Assembly: GCA_003577315.1 (NCBI GenBank)
Contig: QEVK01000012.1
Span: forward strand, 1 to 64,000
Direction of reading: 5' to 3'
DNA length: 64,000 nt
Source: Hyphomicrobiales bacterium
Lineage (GTDB): Bacteria > Pseudomonadota > Alphaproteobacteria > Rhizobiales > Rhizobiaceae
The position numbers were made by a program, and so were the translations under genes. Position 1 is the stretch's first letter. Each line of letters begins with the position of its first letter. Of the stretch, positions 49,535 to 60,192 are shown piece by piece. The notes below the pieces were generated by a model. It was not told the DNA's origin and did not search any database. It saw only the letters and a list, made by a program, of their open reading frames with translations.

Positions 49535-49602
49535 GCGACCTTGCTACCGGCTTTCCTCTAACAAACGGCTAATCGCCGCCCGGCTCCTGAGAGCGCGCGC
49601 CG

Positions 49603-52065
<2,463 letters not shown>

Positions 52066-52073
52066 TCAGAACC

Positions 52074-52424
52074 TCATTTCTTTTCCATCACGCATTGAAG
52101 CGGATGCTGGTGCTGTCGGGCGAAGTCCATCACCTGGGCCACCTTGGTCTCGGCGACCTCGTATGTATAGACCCCGCATTCCCCCACTCCATGATTATGG
52201 ACATGCAGCATGATGCGCGTCGCGGCCTCGCGGTCCTTCTGGAAGAACCGCTCCAGCACGTGCACCACGAACTCCATCGGCGTGTAATCGTCGTTGAGGA
52301 TCAGAACGCGATAGAGGGACGGCTTCTTGGTCTTCGGCCTGGTGCGGGCGATGACCGCCGTGCCCCTGCCCGGCCCGCCGCCGCGCTCGTCGTCGCCCTG
52401 CATCCTTGCCGCGAAGCTCAGCAT
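52074..52424 (-). CDS. clpS: ClpA adaptor protein ClpS
   Basis: ClpS delivers N-degron substrates (with bulky first residues) to ClpA. The 116-residue protein shows [49 protein letters not shown] (substrate pocket) and the C-terminal [15 protein letters not shown]. The start is uncertain. ATG 52424 is used here. A GTG at 52445 has AAGGAAGGA upstream, and ATG 52481 has AGGAG but lies about 12 bases from the predicted transcript start. The promoter at 52500-52527 serves clpSA. Confidence 0.93.
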   Translation of the reverse strand: MLSFAARMQGDDERGGGPGRGTAVIARTRPKTKKPSLYRVLILNDDYTPMEFVVHVLERFFQKDREAATRIMLHVHNHGVGECGVYTYEVAETKVAQVMDFARQHQHPLQCVMEKK

Positions 52425-52499
52425 GGTTTGCCCGCCGGTCGTCACATCGTCCTTCCTTGACACCCTGCCAGGGTGCGACATGTAGGCACTCCTGCGGGA

Positions 52500-52527
52500 A
52501 TTTTAAGCCCTTCTTTCACGCTGACAA
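52500..52527 (-). promoter_or_regulatory. clpSA promoter
   Basis: On the minus strand TTGTCA (52522-52527), a 16-base spacer and TAAAAT (52500-52505). This is a close match to the housekeeping consensus. Confidence 0.6.
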
Positions 52528-52594
52528 TATGGCCGCGGCCACACCGCCGGCGAAATTGCGCGTCCGCCGGACGCCCGCGGGCCCGCCGGACGGC

Positions 52595-52626
52595 AAAAAC
52601 CCGGCCGCGCGGAAGCGGGCCGGGTT
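52595..52626 (-). terminator. Intrinsic terminator of the phasin gene
   Basis: On the minus strand ACCCGGCC(C)GC / GCGGCCGGGT around a 6-base loop is followed by TTTT(T)G at 52595-52599. It lies about 45 bases after the phasin stop. Confidence 0.85.
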
Positions 52627-52670
52627 CGATGACCGGACCCGAAGGCCCGGAACGGCGAATCGCGGAGGCG

Positions 52671-53000
52671 TCACTTCGCCTTGGCGACGACCGACTCGAA
52701 GGGCTTGTAGGCGTCCTTGGCGATCTCGGCGTAGAGCTCGCTCACGCGCGAGGACTGCGCCACGAAGCCCTCATAGGCCTGGCGGGCATACTCGGTCTGG
52801 ATCTCGACCGCCTTCTCCAGCGACTTGGCCGAGACGAGCTTCTCGAGCGCGGCCGCGCCGTCCTCGAACGCCTTGCGCGAATACTCGGTGGCCTCGACGG
52901 CGAGGGCCTGAACGTTCTTCGAGACCGAAGCGAAGTTCTTCAGCCCGGCGTCGAGGAATTCCTTGCCGGCCTTGCCGGCATCGTCAAACGACTGAACCAT
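52671..53000 (-). CDS. Phasin-family protein
   Basis: A 109-residue mostly helical phasin (Phasin_2 type). Phasins coat polyhydroxyalkanoate granules or act as abundant stress-associated proteins. The pattern KAGKEFLDAGLKNFASVSKNVQALAVEATEYSRKAFEDGAAALEKLVSAKSLEKAVEIQTEYARQAYE is typical, with amphipathic helices and a C-terminal lysine-rich end. The start at 53000 has AAGGAA upstream. A near-consensus promoter and a strong terminator bracket it, suggesting heavy, independent expression. No phaC or phaR gene is in the window. Confidence 0.9.
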   Translation of the reverse strand: MVQSFDDAGKAGKEFLDAGLKNFASVSKNVQALAVEATEYSRKAFEDGAAALEKLVSAKSLEKAVEIQTEYARQAYEGFVAQSSRVSELYAEIAKDAYKPFESVVAKAK

Positions 53001-53040
53001 TGGGGGTTCCTTTCTGAGGGGGTGACGCACATCGAAAATG

Positions 53041-53079
53041 CGTTGCACCCTATTTATGTTGCACTGCACAAATTGTCAA
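53041..53079 (-). promoter_or_regulatory. Phasin promoter with GCA/TGC repeats (PhaR-like)
   Basis: On the minus strand TTGACA (53074-53079), a 17-base spacer and TAAATA (53051-53056). Within and just after it, TGCAGTGCAAC (spacer) and GGTGCAACGC (after the -10) form TGC/GCA-rich repeats. In Paracoccus and rhizobia the repressor PhaR binds TGC-rich sites at phasin genes, so this is probably an operator. The assignment is inference. Confidence 0.65.
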
Positions 53080-53182
53080 GGGCGGCGGTCCGGCGGCGAG
53101 TCCGTGGCCTTTCGGCGGCGCTCCCCGGCCCGCGGCGCGGCCGCTTGCTGATTTGAAGTCGAGCGAAATGGTGAACGCGCCG

Positions 53183-53205
53183 GTTACCATAAACCGATTG
53201 GTAAC
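53183..53205 (+). promoter_or_regulatory. Perfect dyad upstream of the D,D-carboxypeptidase gene
   Basis: GTTACCA at 53183-53189 and its exact reverse complement TGGTAAC at 53199-53205, with 9 bases between. It lies 80 bases before the dac ATG and reads as a dimeric regulator site. No known alphaproteobacterial regulator with this consensus comes to mind. Confidence 0.45.
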
Positions 53206-53284
53206 GGCCTCGCCGCTATCGTGCCGCAACGGGTGCGGACAGGGGCGCTCCGGTTTTCATCGGCAACGGCAGAGCGTGGCAGGT

Positions 53285-54682
53285 ATGATTGTGCGTAAAG
53301 CGTCGGCGAGCTTTCTTTCGCTATTCACCGGGCATGCGAGGCTCATCATCGCGCTGCTGGCGGCGGCCGTCGTCATCGCCGGCACCGCAGGACAGGCCAC
53401 CGCGGATTCGCGCTACGCCGCCTACGTCCTCGACGCCAACACCGGCAAGGTGCTGTTCGCGCGCAACGCCGACGCCCGCCGCTATCCGGCGTCGCTGACC
53501 AAGATGATGACGATCTACCTCATCTTCGAGGCGATCGAGGCCGGGCGCATCAGCGCGAAGACGCCCGTTCCATTCTCGAAGAACGCGGCTGGCGAGCCGC
53601 CGACCAAGCTCGGCGTCAAGCCCGGCGGCTCCATCACGATCGACACGGCGATCCGCGCGCTCGTCACCCGCTCGGCCAACGACGTCTCGACCGCCGTCGC
53701 CGAGCTGCTGGGCGGCTCGGAGGCCAATTTCGCACGCATGATGACGGCCAAGGCGAAGCAGCTCGGCATGAGCTCGACGCAGTTCCGCAACGCGCACGGC
53801 CTGCCCAACGGCCAGCAGTATACGACCGCCCGCGACATGGCGATCCTCGGCGTCGCGCTGCGCGAGCACTTCCCGCGCCGCTACGACTATTTCTCCACCC
53901 GCTCCTTCGCCTACGGCAAGCAGCGCATCTCCACCCACAACCGCATGTTCGGCCGCATCAAGGGCGTCGACGGCATCAAGACCGGCTACACCCGCGCCTC
54001 GGGCTTCAATCTCGTCACCTCCGTGCAGAGCGACGGCCGCAGCGTCGTCGCCGTGGTCATGGGCGGAAAGAGCGCGCGCAGCCGCGACGACCACATGGCC
54101 GCGCTGCTGCGCGAGCACCTGCCGCGCGCCTCGCGCAAGGACAACGGGCCTCTGGTGGCCTCGCGCACGCTCACCCCCGGCACGACGGCGGTGGCGGCCG
54201 CCGCCGTGTCGCTGCCGCGCAAGAACATCCCCATGCCCGCCTTCCGCCCCACCGGCGAGGGCGTCGAGGCGGCGGCCACCGTCGCCGCCTATGCGCCGAC
54301 GCCGGCCCCGAACATTCCGGTGCCGTCGGCGGCCGTTCCGGTTCCCTCCGCGCCGGTTCCCGTCCCCGCCGCGCTCGACGACCGATTCTCCGACGACGGC
54401 GCCATCGACCCGATGCAGACCGCCTCGACGCGGCCGACCGGCTGGGCGGTGCAGATCGCCTCCTCGCCGTCGCAGAACGAGGCCTTCGCGGCGCTGGTGC
54501 GCACCGGCAAGGAAGCGTCCGGCGTCCTCGGCTCGGCCAACGCCTTCATCGAGGAGTTCGAGAACAAGGGAACCCTCTACTATCGCGCGCGCTTCGGCGG
54601 TTTCGCCTCCAAGACGCAGGCATGGAACGCCTGCAACGCGCTCAAGAAGCGCAAGATCGACTGTTTCGCGGCGCAGCTTTAA
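53285..54682 (+). CDS. D-alanyl-D-alanine carboxypeptidase (PBP5/6-like) with SPOR domain
   Basis: A 465-residue S11-type serine peptidase that trims the terminal D-Ala of peptidoglycan pentapeptides. An N-terminal membrane/signal segment lies at residues 18-40. The three penicillin-binding motifs are SLTK (70-73), SAN (130-132) and KTG (232-234). After the catalytic domain comes a Pro/Val/Ala linker (NIPVPSAAVPVPSAPVPVP). A C-terminal SPOR domain (GWAVQIASSPSQNEAFA to DCFAAQL) targets denuded septal glycan. So a role at division is likely. The start at 53285 is within a weak site. The upstream part of the long open frame is not conserved. Confidence 0.93.
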   Translation: MIVRKASASFLSLFTGHARLIIALLAAAVVIAGTAGQATADSRYAAYVLDANTGKVLFARNADARRYPASLTKMMTIYLIFEAIEAGRISAKTPVPFSKNAAGEPPTKLGVKPGGSITIDTAIRALVTRSANDVSTAVAELLGGSEANFARMMTAKAKQLGMSSTQFRNAHGLPNGQQYTTARDMAILGVALREHFPRRYDYFSTRSFAYGKQRISTHNRMFGRIKGVDGIKTGYTRASGFNLVTSVQSDGRSVVAVVMGGKSARSRDDHMAALLREHLPRASRKDNGPLVASRTLTPGTTAVAAAAVSLPRKNIPMPAFRPTGEGVEAAATVAAYAPTPAPNIPVPSAAVPVPSAPVPVPAALDDRFSDDGAIDPMQTASTRPTGWAVQIASSPSQNEAFAALVRTGKEASGVLGSANAFIEEFENKGTLYYRARFGGFASKTQAWNACNALKKRKIDCFAAQL

Positions 54683-54712
54683 CGCCCGGTCTGGTATCGC
54701 GTCGAAGGGGAG

Positions 54713-55408
54713 CTACTTGTGACCATCCAGCAGAACTTCCTTGGCCTCGTTGATCCGCGCCGCAAGGAACGAGGAGCCTCCGAGATCGGGGTGCAGGCGC
54801 TGCATCAGGCGGCGATGCGCCTTGCGGATTTCCGCCGGACTGGCCCCCGCTTCAAGACCAAGGATCTCGTAGGCCTCCTGCTTGGTCATGGCGCCAGAAC
54901 CTGGCGCGCCAGCCTGCCCCCCGCCCGCATCCGCCTTCGCGTGCTCTCGCCAGACGGGAAAGTGGCTGTCAAGGTAGGTTTCCAGTAGCTGCCGGCTCTC
55001 GACATCGGCGGCAAGCTCGGTGCCGAGATCGAGCAGCTCCTCCAGCGTCAGGTCGCCCAGCTTCCTGCCCTCGTTCCGCCCCGCGAGCACGATGCCGTCG
55101 AGCGACCCGCTGTCGTGGTCGAGCTCCATTTCGAGCGCGGCCGTGCGCACCGTCGAGCGCCTGCCCGGCGTCGGGCGCGCGGCATGGCGGCGGCGCGCCT
55201 GCAAATGCCAGGCAAGGGCGCCCGAGACCAGCATGCCGCCGAGGCCGGCGCGGCCGAGAAGCACGAGGCCGGCGCCGAGGATGCCGACGACGAGCGGTCC
55301 GGCCAGCCGCAGGCCGCCGGCGAGCCGCGCCGCATCGACGCGCATGAAGGCGGCGCCGAGCAGGCCCAGCACCAGCAGCACCGCGACGGCGTAGAACATC
55401 ACCGTCAT
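54713..55408 (-). CDS. Membrane-anchored J-domain protein
   Basis: A 231-residue protein. An N-terminal hydrophobic region of about two TM segments (TVMFYAVAVLLVLGLLGAAFM and RLAGPLVVGILGAGLVLLG) precedes a charged middle region. A C-terminal J domain (about 170-231) has AYEILGLEAGASPAEIRKAHRRLMQRLHPDLGG, including the HPD motif essential for DnaK stimulation. The layout resembles TIM14/Pam18 and DjlA-like membrane cochaperones. Its ATG overlaps the stop of the VWA gene (ATGA). It probably recruits DnaK to the inner membrane, but the client is unknown. Confidence 0.87.
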   Translation of the reverse strand: MTVMFYAVAVLLVLGLLGAAFMRVDAARLAGGLRLAGPLVVGILGAGLVLLGRAGLGGMLVSGALAWHLQARRRHAARPTPGRRSTVRTAALEMELDHDSGSLDGIVLAGRNEGRKLGDLTLEELLDLGTELAADVESRQLLETYLDSHFPVWREHAKADAGGGQAGAPGSGAMTKQEAYEILGLEAGASPAEIRKAHRRLMQRLHPDLGGSSFLAARINEAKEVLLDGHK

Positions 55409-56151
55409 TCGCGCCCGCCCGCCTTCTTCAGATGCTCGATCATCAGCCGGTCCTCCGGCCGGCCCCGCGCCTCCAGTGCCCGCAGGCCGCCCGAGGCGAA
55501 GACGGCGACGGCCGACAGGAGCTTCGACAGGGCGGAGGCGGCGCTGCGGTCGAAGCGGAACCATGCGCCCCTGGAAAGCCGGGCGATCTCGCGGAAGGCG
55601 GTCTCGGCCGCCGGGTCGTGGCCTTCCTGGAAGGCGAACACCGGCACGCCGCGCAGGCCGAGCCTGCCCGCCTTGTCGGCGAGGTCGTCGACGTTCTCCT
55701 CCATGGCGTCGCCGATATAGACCAGCGCGTTGACCTTCTGCCGCTCCGCCTCCCTGATCGTGTGCGCCAGCACCTTGCCGATCTGGGTGTTGCCGCCGCG
55801 GCAGTCGATCCGCGTCATCAGCTCCTTCAGCGAGGCGGTGTCGCGCACGAAGCGCGAGGCGCGGCATTCGCCGAAGCCGCGGAAATAGACGAGCTGGACC
55901 GACAGCCCCCCTGCCCTGGCGACGGCGTCGAACATCTCGCCCTGAAGCGTGCAGGCGAGGTCCCAGGTCGGCTGGCGGCTCATGGTGGCGTCGAGCGCCA
56001 GGATCAGCCGGCCGCCGCCGTCCTTTTCCGCCGAAGGCGTGGCCAGGGCGCGCGCCTGCCGCACGAAGGCGTCGATGGCGGCCGTGTCGGACCGCCTTGC
56101 CGCCGGCTCGCCGCCGGCTCCGGTGCGCGCGGGTGTCTTGTCATCGCTCAT
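55405..56151 (-). CDS. VWA-domain protein coupled to the J-domain gene
   Basis: A 248-residue protein without signal peptide. A VWA domain (about 45-215) starts at GRLILALDATMSRQPTWDLACTLQGEMFDAV. The MIDAS motif is DATMS (DxTxS, residues 54-58, Thr in place of the usual Ser). Later it has GGNTQIGKVLAHTIREAERQKVNALVYIGDAMEENVDD, which holds further MIDAS-side residues. It probably binds a divalent metal and a partner protein. No AAA+ ATPase gene of the MoxR type lies beside it. The only neighbour by translation is the J-domain protein. Confidence 0.82.
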   Translation of the reverse strand: MSDDKTPARTGAGGEPAARRSDTAAIDAFVRQARALATPSAEKDGGGRLILALDATMSRQPTWDLACTLQGEMFDAVARAGGLSVQLVYFRGFGECRASRFVRDTASLKELMTRIDCRGGNTQIGKVLAHTIREAERQKVNALVYIGDAMEENVDDLADKAGRLGLRGVPVFAFQEGHDPAAETAFREIARLSRGAWFRFDRSAASALSKLLSAVAVFASGGLRALEARGRPEDRLMIEHLKKAGGRE

Positions 56152-56199
56152 ACAGGCAAGATGTGGCGGGCGGGCGCGCCTTGCAAGTCCCGGCCGGGT

Positions 56200-56634
56200 T
56201 CACAGCAGGCCGAGATCGGCAAGCTCGCGCCGCAGCGCCAGCGGCATCTCCTGCGCCGTGCCGGCGCCGGCAAGATCGCCCGGCGCGTCGGCCGGCTGGA
56301 GATAGCGCCAGCCCTGGAACGGACGGCGCGGCTGCCACTCGGTGCGCGTCACCGCCGGGTCGAGGATCAGGCGGCAGCGGCCGATGCCCTCGGCGTCGGT
56401 GAAGGGGCGGATGTCGAGGAGCCGCTGGCGGCACTGCACCCCGCCCTTGACGATCCAGTAGAGCGAGCCGCCGTCGAGCAGGTCGTCGACGCGCTTGGGC
56501 ACCATGCGCGTGGTGTGGAACTGCTCGACGGGAAGGCCGGCGCTGCGCTTCTCGGCCAGAACCTCGGCGATCCACGCTTCGAGATCCTCGACGCTGTCGC
56601 AGCCGACGCAGAGTTTGATGAGGTGCAAGGGCAT
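56200..56634 (-). CDS. DUF1489-family protein
   Basis: A 144-residue cytosolic protein that matches my memory of DUF1489, an alphaproteobacterial family of unknown function. It has the start PLHLIKLCVGCDSVEDLEAW, the centre TTRMVPKRVDDLLDGGSLYWIVKGGVQCRQRLLDI, and TRTEWQPRRPFQGWRYL. The CxxC near the start (KLCVGC) is notable. The ATG at 56634 is the family start. The longer frame runs through the inverted repeats upstream and is not coding. Confidence 0.82.
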   Translation of the reverse strand: MPLHLIKLCVGCDSVEDLEAWIAEVLAEKRSAGLPVEQFHTTRMVPKRVDDLLDGGSLYWIVKGGVQCRQRLLDIRPFTDAEGIGRCRLILDPAVTRTEWQPRRPFQGWRYLQPADAPGDLAGAGTAQEMPLALRRELADLGLL

Positions 56635-56643
56635 GGAAGAGAA

Positions 56644-56738
56644 GCGAATAGCGAATAGGGAGTAGCGAATAGGGAACAGCATGGACGCACGCACCGGCGG
56701 CGGCAATCCCTATTCGCTATTGGCTACTCCCTATTCGC
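56644..56738. repeat. Inverted repeat of GCGAATAGGGA-type units
   Basis: Two arms of 32 bases, 56644-56675 and 56707-56738. Outer GCGAATAG and inner GCGAATAGGGA segments pair exactly when read as reverse complements, with a variable middle and a 31-base loop. Each arm itself contains several copies of GCGAATA. It fills most of the 111-base gap between the sdaA stop and the DUF1489 start, so on the minus strand it is a 3' structure for sdaA and a leader for DUF1489. It resembles the short dispersed repeats (REP/RIME-like) of rhizobial genomes. Confidence 0.8.
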
Positions 56739-56745
56739 TCCTTCA

Positions 56746-58152
56746 TCAACACTCCACCACATTGACGGCGAGCCCGCCGAGGCTCGTCTCCTTGTAGCGC
56801 TCGTTCATGTCCATGCCGGTCTGGCGCATGGTCTCTATCGCCGCGTCGAGCGGCACGAAATGCGTGCCGTCGCCCTTGATCGCCAGCGAGGCGGCGGTGA
56901 CGGCCTTGACCGCGCCGAGCGCGTTGCGCTCGATGCAGGGCACCTGGACCAGCCCGCCGACGGGGTCGCAGGTCATGCCGAGATGGTGCTCGAGGGCGAT
57001 CTCGGCCGCGTTCTCCACCTGCGCCGGCGTGCCGCCCATGACGGCGCACAGCCCGGCGGCGGCCATGGCCGAGGCCGAGCCGACCTCGCCCTGGCAGCCG
57101 ACCTCCGCGCCCGAGATCGAGGCGTTGTGCTTGATGATGCCGCCCACCGCCGCCGCCGTCAGCAGGAAGTCGCGGATCGAATCGGCGTCGGCCTCGACGT
57201 GGAAGTGCAGCCAGTAGCGCAGCACGGCCGGCACCACGCCGGCGGCGCCGTTGGTGGGGGCGGTGACGACGCGGCCGCCGGCGGCGTTCTCCTCGTTGAC
57301 GGCCATGGCGTAGACCGACAGCCAGTCGTTGGCGAGCAGCGGGTTGGGCCGGTTGCGGCTCCACTCCTCCTGGAGCTTGTCGTGAAGCTGGCGGGCGCGG
57401 CGCTTGACCTTCAGCCCGCCCGGCATGATGCCCTCGCGCGACAGCCCGCGCTCGATGCAGCCGCGCATCGCCTCCCAGATGCGGTCGAGGCCGGCGTCGA
57501 GCTCTGCGCGAGGCATGCGGGTCTCCTCGTTGGCGCGCTTCATCGCCGCGACGGAAAGGCCGCTTCTGGCCGCCATGGCCAGCATCTCCCTGGCCGTGCG
57601 GAACGGATAGGGCACGCCCTTTTCCCCGCTGCCGCGCACCGGCCCCTCGGCCTTCAGGCGCTGCAACTCCTCCTCCGACACGACGAAGCCGCCGCCGATC
57701 GAGAAGTAGACGCGCCGGAGCAACATGCGGCCGGCCTTGTCGAAGGCGCAGAAGGCCATGCCGTTGGCGTGGCCGGGCAGCGGCGTCTTCCTGTCGAGCA
57801 CGAGGTCGGTCGCCGGGTCGAAACGGTAGACGGGATGGCCGGGCGGGCCGACGCGCTTCGTCCCGGCGACATCGGCCAGAACCGCCTCGACGGCGTCGGG
57901 ATCGACGGTCAGCGGCGTCAGCCCCGTCAGCCCGAGGATGACCGCCCGGTCGGTGCCGTGGCCGATGCCGGTGAAGGCGAGCGAACCGTGCAGGCTGGCC
58001 GAGAGCCGGTGCACCTTCGCGCCGGCCGGTCGCGGCCAGTCGCCGCGCGCGATCTCGTCGAGGAAGCGCGCCGCCGCGGTCATCGGCCCCATCGTGTGCG
58101 ACGAGGAAGGGCCGATGCCGATCTTGAACAGGTCGAACACGGAAAGGAACAT
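56746..58152 (-). CDS. sdaA: L-serine ammonia-lyase (single-chain, iron-sulfur)
   Basis: A 468-residue SdaA-type enzyme that deaminates serine to pyruvate with a [4Fe-4S] cluster. The beta domain comes first ([22 protein letters not shown]...), then the alpha domain with the cluster cysteines ([16 protein letters not shown], and the later [19 protein letters not shown]). The [15 protein letters not shown] block binds substrate. It belongs to the single-subunit class. The start MFLSVFDLF has GGAG upstream, and the longer frame is spurious. Confidence 0.96.
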   Translation of the reverse strand: MFLSVFDLFKIGIGPSSSHTMGPMTAAARFLDEIARGDWPRPAGAKVHRLSASLHGSLAFTGIGHGTDRAVILGLTGLTPLTVDPDAVEAVLADVAGTKRVGPPGHPVYRFDPATDLVLDRKTPLPGHANGMAFCAFDKAGRMLLRRVYFSIGGGFVVSEEELQRLKAEGPVRGSGEKGVPYPFRTAREMLAMAARSGLSVAAMKRANEETRMPRAELDAGLDRIWEAMRGCIERGLSREGIMPGGLKVKRRARQLHDKLQEEWSRNRPNPLLANDWLSVYAMAVNEENAAGGRVVTAPTNGAAGVVPAVLRYWLHFHVEADADSIRDFLLTAAAVGGIIKHNASISGAEVGCQGEVGSASAMAAAGLCAVMGGTPAQVENAAEIALEHHLGMTCDPVGGLVQVPCIERNALGAVKAVTAASLAIKGDGTHFVPLDAAIETMRQTGMDMNERYKETSLGGLAVNVVEC

Positions 58153-58263
58153 CGCGGTCTCCGAAAGCACCCCGCGATGTTTGGCCGCTTTCTCGCGCTT
58201 GCGCAACAGGGCGACCGACACGGGCTGCGCCGCCAGCGACGCGAGACGCGAAAGCGGGGCCCC

Positions 58264-58300
58264 AAAAAAACCAAGGGCGCGGCCCTGACGCCGCGCCCTT
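58264..58300 (-). terminator. Intrinsic terminator after the 42-residue protein gene
   Basis: On the minus strand, stem AAGGGCGCGGC / GCCGCGCCCTT (58273-58283 with 58290-58300), a 6-base loop, then GG and TTTTTTT (58264-58270). It follows the small gene by 31 bases. Confidence 0.85.
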
Positions 58301-58331
58301 TCTTGAAAACCGTATCGTTGCCGGGCTGTGT

Positions 58332-58460
58332 TCAGCCGCCGGCGAGAACCACAGCGACTTCCGGGCCTCCGAAAAGCCAGGCCAGCATCATGATGCCGGC
58401 GAAGCCGATCACTGCCTTGGCGGTCACGCCCCAGCAGGATTTCTGAACGCTTTCGTCCAT
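58332..58460 (-). CDS. 42-residue membrane protein
   Basis: A very short protein beginning MDESVQKSCWGVTAKAV with one or two hydrophobic segments (GFAGIMMLAWLFGG, then EVAVVLAGG). Its reality is supported by CAGGAAAG 4 bases before the ATG, a promoter at 58541-58569 and a classic terminator downstream. The longer open frame to 58643 is an artefact. No family is recognised. Small single-TM proteins of this kind often modulate larger membrane complexes, but no partner can be named. Confidence 0.7.
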   Translation of the reverse strand: MDESVQKSCWGVTAKAVIGFAGIMMLAWLFGGPEVAVVLAGG

Positions 58461-58540
58461 GTCTTTCCTGTCTTCAGTTCCGTCTCGATCGCGAATGCGG
58501 CCCGAGATGAAGCCGCGACGGCCCCACCCGTCTGGGCGGT

Positions 58541-58569
58541 TCATTAGCCGTTCAGCCGGCTTTTCGCAA
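58541..58569 (-). promoter_or_regulatory. Promoter of the small membrane protein gene
   Basis: On the minus strand TTGCGA (58564-58569), a 17-base spacer and TAATGA (58541-58546), 80 bases before the ATG. Confidence 0.55.
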
Positions 58570-58704
58570 CGCACAAAAAGGCGAAACCGTGGCGAAGATC
58601 GGGGACTGAATCGGTTCAACCGCACGAAACCGTATGAAATCAAACGATTAGATAACGTTCGCCTGTTGACGGATTCTCAACCTGCATGGCGGAATCGTGA
58701 CCGT

Positions 58705-59496
58705 TCAGCCGGGCAATATTTCATCGATACGCCCGGTCAGGCGGTAGGCGAGAAGGCCGATCCACTCGCGAATCGCCAGGCTCAGGTTGCGCAGCGAATC
58801 CGCGACATTGTCCTGCGCCGGGCCGAAGGTCTCGGTGCCGGCGGTCTGGTAGTCGCTCGGCCACGGCACGACGTCGAAGCCGGCCTTGCGGAACAGGCCG
58901 ACGGAGCGCGGCATGTGGAAGGCCGACGTCACCAGCAGCCAGGTCTCGCCCGGTTGCGGCGCCACGAGCTCGCGGGTGAACAGCGCGTTCTCGTGGGTGT
59001 TGCGCGAGCGGCTCTCCAGCACCAGCCGCTCGCGCGCCACGCCCAGCGCCGTCAGAAGCCGCGGCGCGGTGTCGGCGTCGCCCTCGCCGTCCAGCACCAG
59101 CGTGCCGGTGCCGCCGGTGACGACGACGCGCGCCGACGGATAGCGGCGGGCGAGGATCGCCGCCTCGACGAAGCGGTCGCCCGAGGCGTTCAGCTCGTAG
59201 CCGCCGCGCGCGAGGTTCACCGCGCCCTCGAAGCCGCCGCCGAGGACGATGATGCCGGCGACCTCCGCCGGCGCGGGATCGGGGCGCCGGAAACGGTCCT
59301 CCAGCGGATGCAGCAGAAGCGCGCCGAGGCTGGTCCACGCGCCGAGCGCCAGAACGGCGAAGCCCGCCAGCGAGAACAGCAGCCCCAGCCGACGCAGGCG
59401 CAAGACGCTCAGCACGATGCCGGCGAGGACGAGGATGCCGATCAGGTTGATCGGCTGGACGACGATCCAGAACAGCTTGGAAAGATAGAAGAACAT
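58705..59496 (-). CDS. YdcF/SanA-like DUF218 membrane protein
   Basis: A 263-residue protein with two N-terminal TM segments and a periplasmic DUF218 domain. The domain has IIVLGGGFEGAVNLARGG, VVVTGGTGTLV, ESRSRNTHENALFTRELV and LLVTSAFHMPRSVGLFRKAGF, the standard nucleotide-like pocket pieces of the family. ElyC/SanA proteins of this fold affect undecaprenyl-linked envelope synthesis at low temperature. The exact role here is unknown. It follows a membrane protein gene by 7 bases, so the two are an operon. Confidence 0.88.
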   Translation of the reverse strand: MFFYLSKLFWIVVQPINLIGILVLAGIVLSVLRLRRLGLLFSLAGFAVLALGAWTSLGALLLHPLEDRFRRPDPAPAEVAGIIVLGGGFEGAVNLARGGYELNASGDRFVEAAILARRYPSARVVVTGGTGTLVLDGEGDADTAPRLLTALGVARERLVLESRSRNTHENALFTRELVAPQPGETWLLVTSAFHMPRSVGLFRKAGFDVVPWPSDYQTAGTETFGPAQDNVADSLRNLSLAIREWIGLLAYRLTGRIDEILPG

Positions 59497-59503
59497 GCGC
59501 GGT

Positions 59504-60097
59504 TCACGCTTCCTCGGCCGGCGGCGGATTGCCCCCGCTGTCGGGGAACGGCAGCGCCCGGCGGATCGCCGCCAGCGCCGCCTCGGCCTCGTCCCGGCTC
59601 ATGCCGAGGCCGAGGGTGCGGTCCTGGCCCCGCGCCCGATAGCCGATCATGCCGACGGGGAACGCGCCGGAACCGCCCTTGCCGACGATGCGGAAGTCGC
59701 CGACCTCGTCCAGCGCATGGACCCTGCGCCGCCGCAGGGGGCCGAAGCCGACCGAGCGGACCAGCGCGCCGCCGGTGACGAACAGCCGCTCCGAGCCGAA
59801 CAGGTTCCACAGCACGATGGCGAGCGCGGCCAGGCCGCCGAGCGTCCAGATGGCGAGCCACGCCAGCAGGAACAGCGCACCGGCGATATTGCCGCCGCGC
59901 GTCAGCTCCGACAGGGCGAACGCCTCGCCGGCGGCCCAGCCGGCGAGCCACAGCGACAAGAACAGCACGGCCACGATGTTGCGGCGGGCGGGATTGTGGA
60001 TGCCGAGGCCGTCGGGCGTCTCGCGGATGGAGACGCGCGCATCGGGCGGCGGCGGCTGGCGCGTTGCCTTGTCCCCGACCTGCGGCACCCGCGTCAT
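59504..60097 (-). CDS. Membrane protein with PH-like region
   Basis: A 197-residue protein with a soluble N-terminus (VSIRETPDGLGIHNPARRN), then about two TM segments (NIVAVLFLSLWLAGWAAGEAF and IAGALFLLAWLAIWTLGGL). A C-terminal strand-rich part (ERLFVTGGALVRSVGFGPLRRRRVHALDEV) resembles bacterial PH domains. I do not recognise a named family. The ATG at 60097 is chosen because it removes a low-complexity leader. Operon with the YdcF gene. Confidence 0.72.
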   Translation of the reverse strand: MTRVPQVGDKATRQPPPPDARVSIRETPDGLGIHNPARRNIVAVLFLSLWLAGWAAGEAFALSELTRGGNIAGALFLLAWLAIWTLGGLAALAIVLWNLFGSERLFVTGGALVRSVGFGPLRRRRVHALDEVGDFRIVGKGGSGAFPVGMIGYRARGQDRTLGLGMSRDEAEAALAAIRRALPFPDSGGNPPPAEEA

Positions 60098-60192
60098 GCG
60101 CACCTCTTTCCGCCCGAATCCGGGGCGGAGGATAACAGAGGCTGCGGGCTGAAGGCGAGCGGCGGTATCGGGGGCAGAGGCGGGCGTGCCGC

